Assembly (NCBI GenBank): GCA_934418125.1 | Contig: CAKRWT010000046.1 | Coordinates: 1-18,323 of the forward strand | DNA: 18,323 bases | Direction of reading: 5' to 3' | Source: an uncultured Lachnospiraceae bacterium | GTDB taxonomy: Bacteria; Bacillota; Clostridia; Lachnospirales; Lachnospiraceae | Part shown: one piece after another, positions 15,804 through 18,323 of the stretch | Numbering within the stretch: position 1 is the first letter of the stretch | Layout: each line of letters opens with the position of its first letter | Program-made: the position numbers and the translations under genes | The notes under the pieces: generated by a model | The model's database searches: none | What the model was told of the DNA's origin: nothing | The model's input: the letters and a program-made list of their open reading frames with translations, nothing else

Positions 15804-15827
15804 TCATTTTTTAACTCATTTTTTAAC
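15804..15827. repeat. Two 12-bp direct repeats upstream of the amt promoter
   Basis: TCATTTTTTAAC occurs twice head to tail without mismatch, 12 bp beyond the amt -35. It could be an AT-rich UP-element or an activator site in tandem. Confidence 0.7.
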
Positions 15828-15862
15828 TTTTTTCTATCCCTTTATTATCAGATTCTTTTATC

Positions 15863-16495
15863 TTATTTCCATTTTGGCTCTAAGGCATACTGCATAAACG
15901 CAGGGAAGATTGCACGATACCCTTCTTCCTTAATGTGCATTCCTTCAATTGTATACTCAGCTTTCAGATTTCCCTGCCCATCCTTTAACGGTTCATTGAT
16001 ATCAATATAGCGGGCATGGTGCTTTTCGGCTAACTGCTGCACCGCCTCATTTGCCTGACGAATCCGGTCATTGGTACGAATGAGGAGGCAGGGTTTCATT
16101 TCCTCTGTTGCCGCCTCATAATTGATGGGATAATATGCCATCAGATAGATTTCCACAGCCGGCAGACTTTCCTCCACCATACACAGTATTCTGTCATAAT
16201 TCTCAATGAGCTTCTCGATAGTGATATCCGGATTGCTTAAATCATTGGTTCCGATATTGATGAAAAGTCTGGACGGCTTTAAGTCCAGGATACACACATC
16301 CAGATGCTCCTGTAACTCTTCCGTCACATAGCCGCCGATTCCTCTGTTATAGATAGTGACATCCGGGTACTCCTCCTGTACGAACTTTTCTACCGGAAAC
16401 ATCTCCATCAGGGATGACCCGGCACACACAATCTGTCCTGGCACTACTTTCTTATTTTTTTCCTGAAACTGTTTTACTTTTTCTTCCTTTGTCAT
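15863..16495 (-). CDS. SGNH/GDSL-type hydrolase
   Basis: Esterase or lipase fold of the SGNH superfamily, 210 residues and no signal peptide. Block I reads CAGSSLM with the probable nucleophile Ser28 (GSSL instead of GDSL). Block II gives Gly54 in RGIGG, and block III gives Asn84 in GTNDL. Block V gives His187 in EGMH, where the usual Asp three residues before His is Glu184. The substrate is unknown. The start is taken at 16495 because GGGAGG lies 8 nt upstream. The frame runs on upstream to 16573, overlapping lysR, but has no ribosome site there. It starts 23 bp after the lysR stop, so the two are co-transcribed. No terminator is seen before the amt promoter, so read-through would meet the first amt leader hairpin. 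Confidence 0.9.
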   Translation of the reverse strand: MTKEEKVKQFQEKNKKVVPGQIVCAGSSLMEMFPVEKFVQEEYPDVTIYNRGIGGYVTEELQEHLDVCILDLKPSRLFINIGTNDLSNPDITIEKLIENYDRILCMVEESLPAVEIYLMAYYPINYEAATEEMKPCLLIRTNDRIRQANEAVQQLAEKHHARYIDINEPLKDGQGNLKAEYTIEGMHIKEEGYRAIFPAFMQYALEPKWK

Positions 16496-16518
16496 ATTTA
16501 AGACCTCCCTTGTTTTTT

Positions 16519-17364
16519 CTACCACATTTTCAGAAATGTCTGTACTTCTCTGGAAAGACTTTCCTTCCGCCACGCCAGTAATATCTCCGTGGTAAGGTCA
16601 GCCCCTGAAATATCATAAACCTGCATCTTATCCGTCAGTTTCTGCATGGATGCAGGCAGAATTGCCACTCCCAGTCCCTTCTCTGCGATTGTCAGGGCCG
16701 TTCTGGCATCTTCACACTCATAATAAATGTCACAGCTAAGTCCTACCTCCTGAAAAGCATTTAAAATATACTGCCGGTATCGGTTAGAAAGAATCAGCCG
16801 TTGCCTGGAAAGTACCTGTAAACTGATTGTCTTCTCCCCTTCTGGCACAAAATTCTGATTCTCTGCTGTCATGGCCAACAGCTTCTCCCGCACAAGTGTT
16901 TTCGTCTCACAGCCATTTAAGGCAATCGGCGTACGAAGAGTGGTAATGTCTACCATCCGGTTCTCCAACTGGTCTTTCAGTGTAAAAGTAGAACCATCGT
17001 GAATATCAAATCGTATGTCCGGGTGTTCCCCGGAGAATCTTATCAAATACTCTGCCATCATAGACACAGTGGAGGGAGTAAGCCCGATATGAATTGTGAC
17101 CGCCTGACTTGCCTTTATAACTTCCCGTTTTGTAATATCTGCCATCGTCAACAGACTACCTGCTCTGGCATACAAAGTTTTACCTGCTTCCGTCAGAATA
17201 ATTTTCTTCATTCCTCGTAAAAAAAGCTGCACTCCCAACTCTTCTTCCAGCATTTTCATCTGGTAGCTTAATGGTGGCTGGCTCATGTGAAGTGCTTTAG
17301 CGGCTCCACTAATAGTTCCGGCATCTACAATCGTGCGAAAATATTCTAACTGCTTAATCTCCAT
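16519..17364 (-). CDS. LysR-family transcriptional regulator
   Basis: LysR-type regulator with the standard N-terminal winged helix-turn-helix: LEYFRTIVDAGTISGAAKAL, then MSQPPLSYQMKMLEEELG and LFLRGMKKIILTEAG (residues 1-60). It is followed by the linker helix and a periplasmic-binding-protein-like effector domain to residue 281, slightly shorter than the usual 290-310. The effector is not inferable. AAGGGA precedes the ATG at 17362-17364. It is divergent from the MATE transporter gene and the shared intergenic contains a T-N11-A dyad typical of LysR sites, so the MATE gene and lysR itself are the likely targets. The SGNH hydrolase is co-transcribed downstream. Confidence 0.95.
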   Translation of the reverse strand: MEIKQLEYFRTIVDAGTISGAAKALHMSQPPLSYQMKMLEEELGVQLFLRGMKKIILTEAGKTLYARAGSLLTMADITKREVIKASQAVTIHIGLTPSTVSMMAEYLIRFSGEHPDIRFDIHDGSTFTLKDQLENRMVDITTLRTPIALNGCETKTLVREKLLAMTAENQNFVPEGEKTISLQVLSRQRLILSNRYRQYILNAFQEVGLSCDIYYECEDARTALTIAEKGLGVAILPASMQKLTDKMQVYDISGADLTTEILLAWRKESLSREVQTFLKMW

Positions 17365-17422
17365 AATTTCCCTTTCCGTGGGTATCCTTACTGTGTTTCC
17401 TGAATCTCGTACTTATCTATAC

Positions 17423-17455
17423 ATTATATATAAAATTTATTGTTTTATAATATAA
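17423..17455 (-). promoter_or_regulatory. Probable lysR promoter region with AT-rich dyad
   Basis: Reverse-strand TATAAT (17423-17428) could be the lysR -10, with no good -35. An AT-rich near-perfect inverted repeat (12- and 13-bp arms, 17424-17435 and 17443-17455, one base offset) surrounds it. Low information content, so it may be only AT-rich promoter DNA. Confidence 0.4.
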
Positions 17456-17464
17456 AAGCAATAT

Positions 17465-17493
17465 TTTTCATATATCATAGTATATGATATACT
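17465..17493 (+). promoter_or_regulatory. MATE promoter with LysR-type T-N11-A palindrome
   Basis: -35 TTTTCA (17465-17470), 17-bp spacer, -10 TATACT (17488-17493) with extended TGA. The spacer is a perfect 9-bp dyad TATATCATA-GTA-TATGATATA (17471-17491), containing T-N11-A (17475 to 17487), the LysR-family recognition geometry. The adjacent divergent lysR makes it the likely binder. Confidence 0.65.
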
Positions 17494-17527
17494 AATTGTC
17501 AAGTAACGAAAAGGACGATTATTTACC

Positions 17528-18323
17528 ATGAAACAAATTGATTTTGAACACGGAACCATTACCAATAATATTCTAAATGCGGCACTTCCCATGTTGGTAG
17601 CACAGATATTAAACCTTCTTTATAACATTGTTGACCGGATTTATATTGCCAGGATTCCCAATGTAGGAACTACTGCCCTTGGTGCGGTCGGATTATGCTT
17701 TCCTATTATTGTCATTATTACCGCTTTCAGTAACCTGTTTGGCGGCGGTGGGGCTCCCCTCTTTTCCATCAGCAGGGGAAAAGGAGATACCGACACAGCT
17801 ACACAGATTATGAATACTTCCTTTACCCTGGTCTGCGGGGGAGCCCTTATCCTGATGACAGCCGGACTGCTCTTCGCCCGCCCGGTTCTGGTTCTGTTCG
17901 GTGCTTCCGCAGAGGCATTGCCTTACGCCTATCCGTATCTAATGATTTACCTGTTAGGTACCCTGCCTTCCATGATAGCAACCGGCATGAACCCTTTCAT
18001 CAATGCCCAGGGCTACTCTACCACCGGTATGCTGTCGGTGGCTATCGGTGCCATTGCCAATTTTATCCTTGACCCACTCTTTATCTTTGCTTTCCATCTG
18101 GGTATTAAGGGTGCTGCCATTGCTACGGTTTTATCCCAATTGCTGTCGGCTGCTTTCGTTTTATATTTCCTGCGCCGTAAGGCAGAAATAAAGGTCCGGC
18201 TGCTTCATCGGTCTGAGCTGTCTGGCTGTGTGGAGCATGCCAAAAACATTATCAGCTTGGGAACTGCCGGATTCATCATGCAGTTTACCAACAGTCTGGT
18301 ATCTATCTGCTGTAACCATGTTC
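17528..18323 (+). CDS. MATE-family multidrug/metabolite efflux transporter, 3' end outside window
   Basis: Na+ or H+ driven antiporter of the MATE family in the cytoplasmic membrane. About 265 codons of a usual 440-460 are present. The translation starts MKQIDFEHGTITNNILNAAL and enters membrane helix 1 with ALPMLVAQILNLLYNIVDRIYIA, a typical MATE start. FGGGGAPLFSISRGKGD then matches the family's conserved loop after helix 2, and IANFILDPLFIF and LGIKGAAIATVLSQ are the helix 5-6 region motifs. The ribosome site AAGGA lies 12 nt before ATG, longer than ideal. No in-frame ATG, GTG or TTG exists between it and the upstream stop. It is divergently transcribed from lysR and probably controlled by it. 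Confidence 0.94.
   Translation, partial: MKQIDFEHGTITNNILNAALPMLVAQILNLLYNIVDRIYIARIPNVGTTALGAVGLCFPIIVIITAFSNLFGGGGAPLFSISRGKGDTDTATQIMNTSFTLVCGGALILMTAGLLFARPVLVLFGASAEALPYAYPYLMIYLLGTLPSMIATGMNPFINAQGYSTTGMLSVAIGAIANFILDPLFIFAFHLGIKGAAIATVLSQLLSAAFVLYFLRRKAEIKVRLLHRSELSGCVEHAKNIISLGTAGFIMQFTNSLVSICCNHV

Overview
The window looks like chromosomal DNA from a Gram-positive gut-type Clostridia, most likely a Lachnospiraceae member. The basis is a CIRCE-controlled hrcA-grpE-dnaK heat-shock operon, strong AGGAGG-type ribosome binding sites, moderate GC, a lysine/alanine-rich protein ending in a DUF6465-like domain, and an ammonium channel fused to a P-II domain. The genus cannot be fixed from the sequence alone. 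I saw no tRNA, rRNA, CRISPR array, insertion sequence or prophage gene.

Layout, left to right. (1) 1-3185, minus: hrcA, grpE and dnaK (cut by the window edge) behind one promoter with a perfect CIRCE operator and a second palindrome over the -10. (2) 3220-3878, minus: a monocistronic DUF6465-like gene with its own strong promoter, a leader hairpin and a terminator. (3) 3910-9192, minus: a tightly spaced set read in the order GH36 alpha-galactosidase, class I/II aminotransferase, patatin-like lipase, undecaprenyl-diphosphatase (uppP). It has a promoter carrying two palindromes. (4) 9193-10701, minus: glycerol kinase glpK. (5) 10805-11935, plus: an AEC-family transporter, the only complete plus-strand gene, with an elaborately structured leader. 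Its promoter overlaps that of glpK. A long bidirectional terminator separates it from the convergent pyk. (6) 12056-13583, minus: pyruvate kinase and its promoter. (7) 13584-13798: gene-poor stretch with a bidirectional terminator and an unexplained structured segment holding a 32-codon ORF. (8) 13799-15827, minus: amt-glnK fusion with a promoter, an operator-like inverted repeat and a roughly 190-nt leader carrying two terminator-like hairpins. (9) 15863-17364, minus: a LysR-type regulator followed by an SGNH/GDSL hydrolase. (10) 17465-18323, plus: a MATE efflux transporter (cut by the window edge), divergent from lysR, with a LysR-type T-N11-A palindrome in the promoter.

The protein genes are mostly recognisable housekeeping or transport families. 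The parts least explained by known families are non-coding. The main ones are the amt-glnK leader, the AEC-transporter leader (a 54-nt hairpin next to a three-way junction with a tandem G-A internal loop), and the structured segment between pyk and amt. The clearest protein-level peculiarity is that the P-II domain fused to Amt has Met where the uridylylated T-loop Tyr normally sits. All calls come from reading the sequence by eye; no database search or folding program was run.
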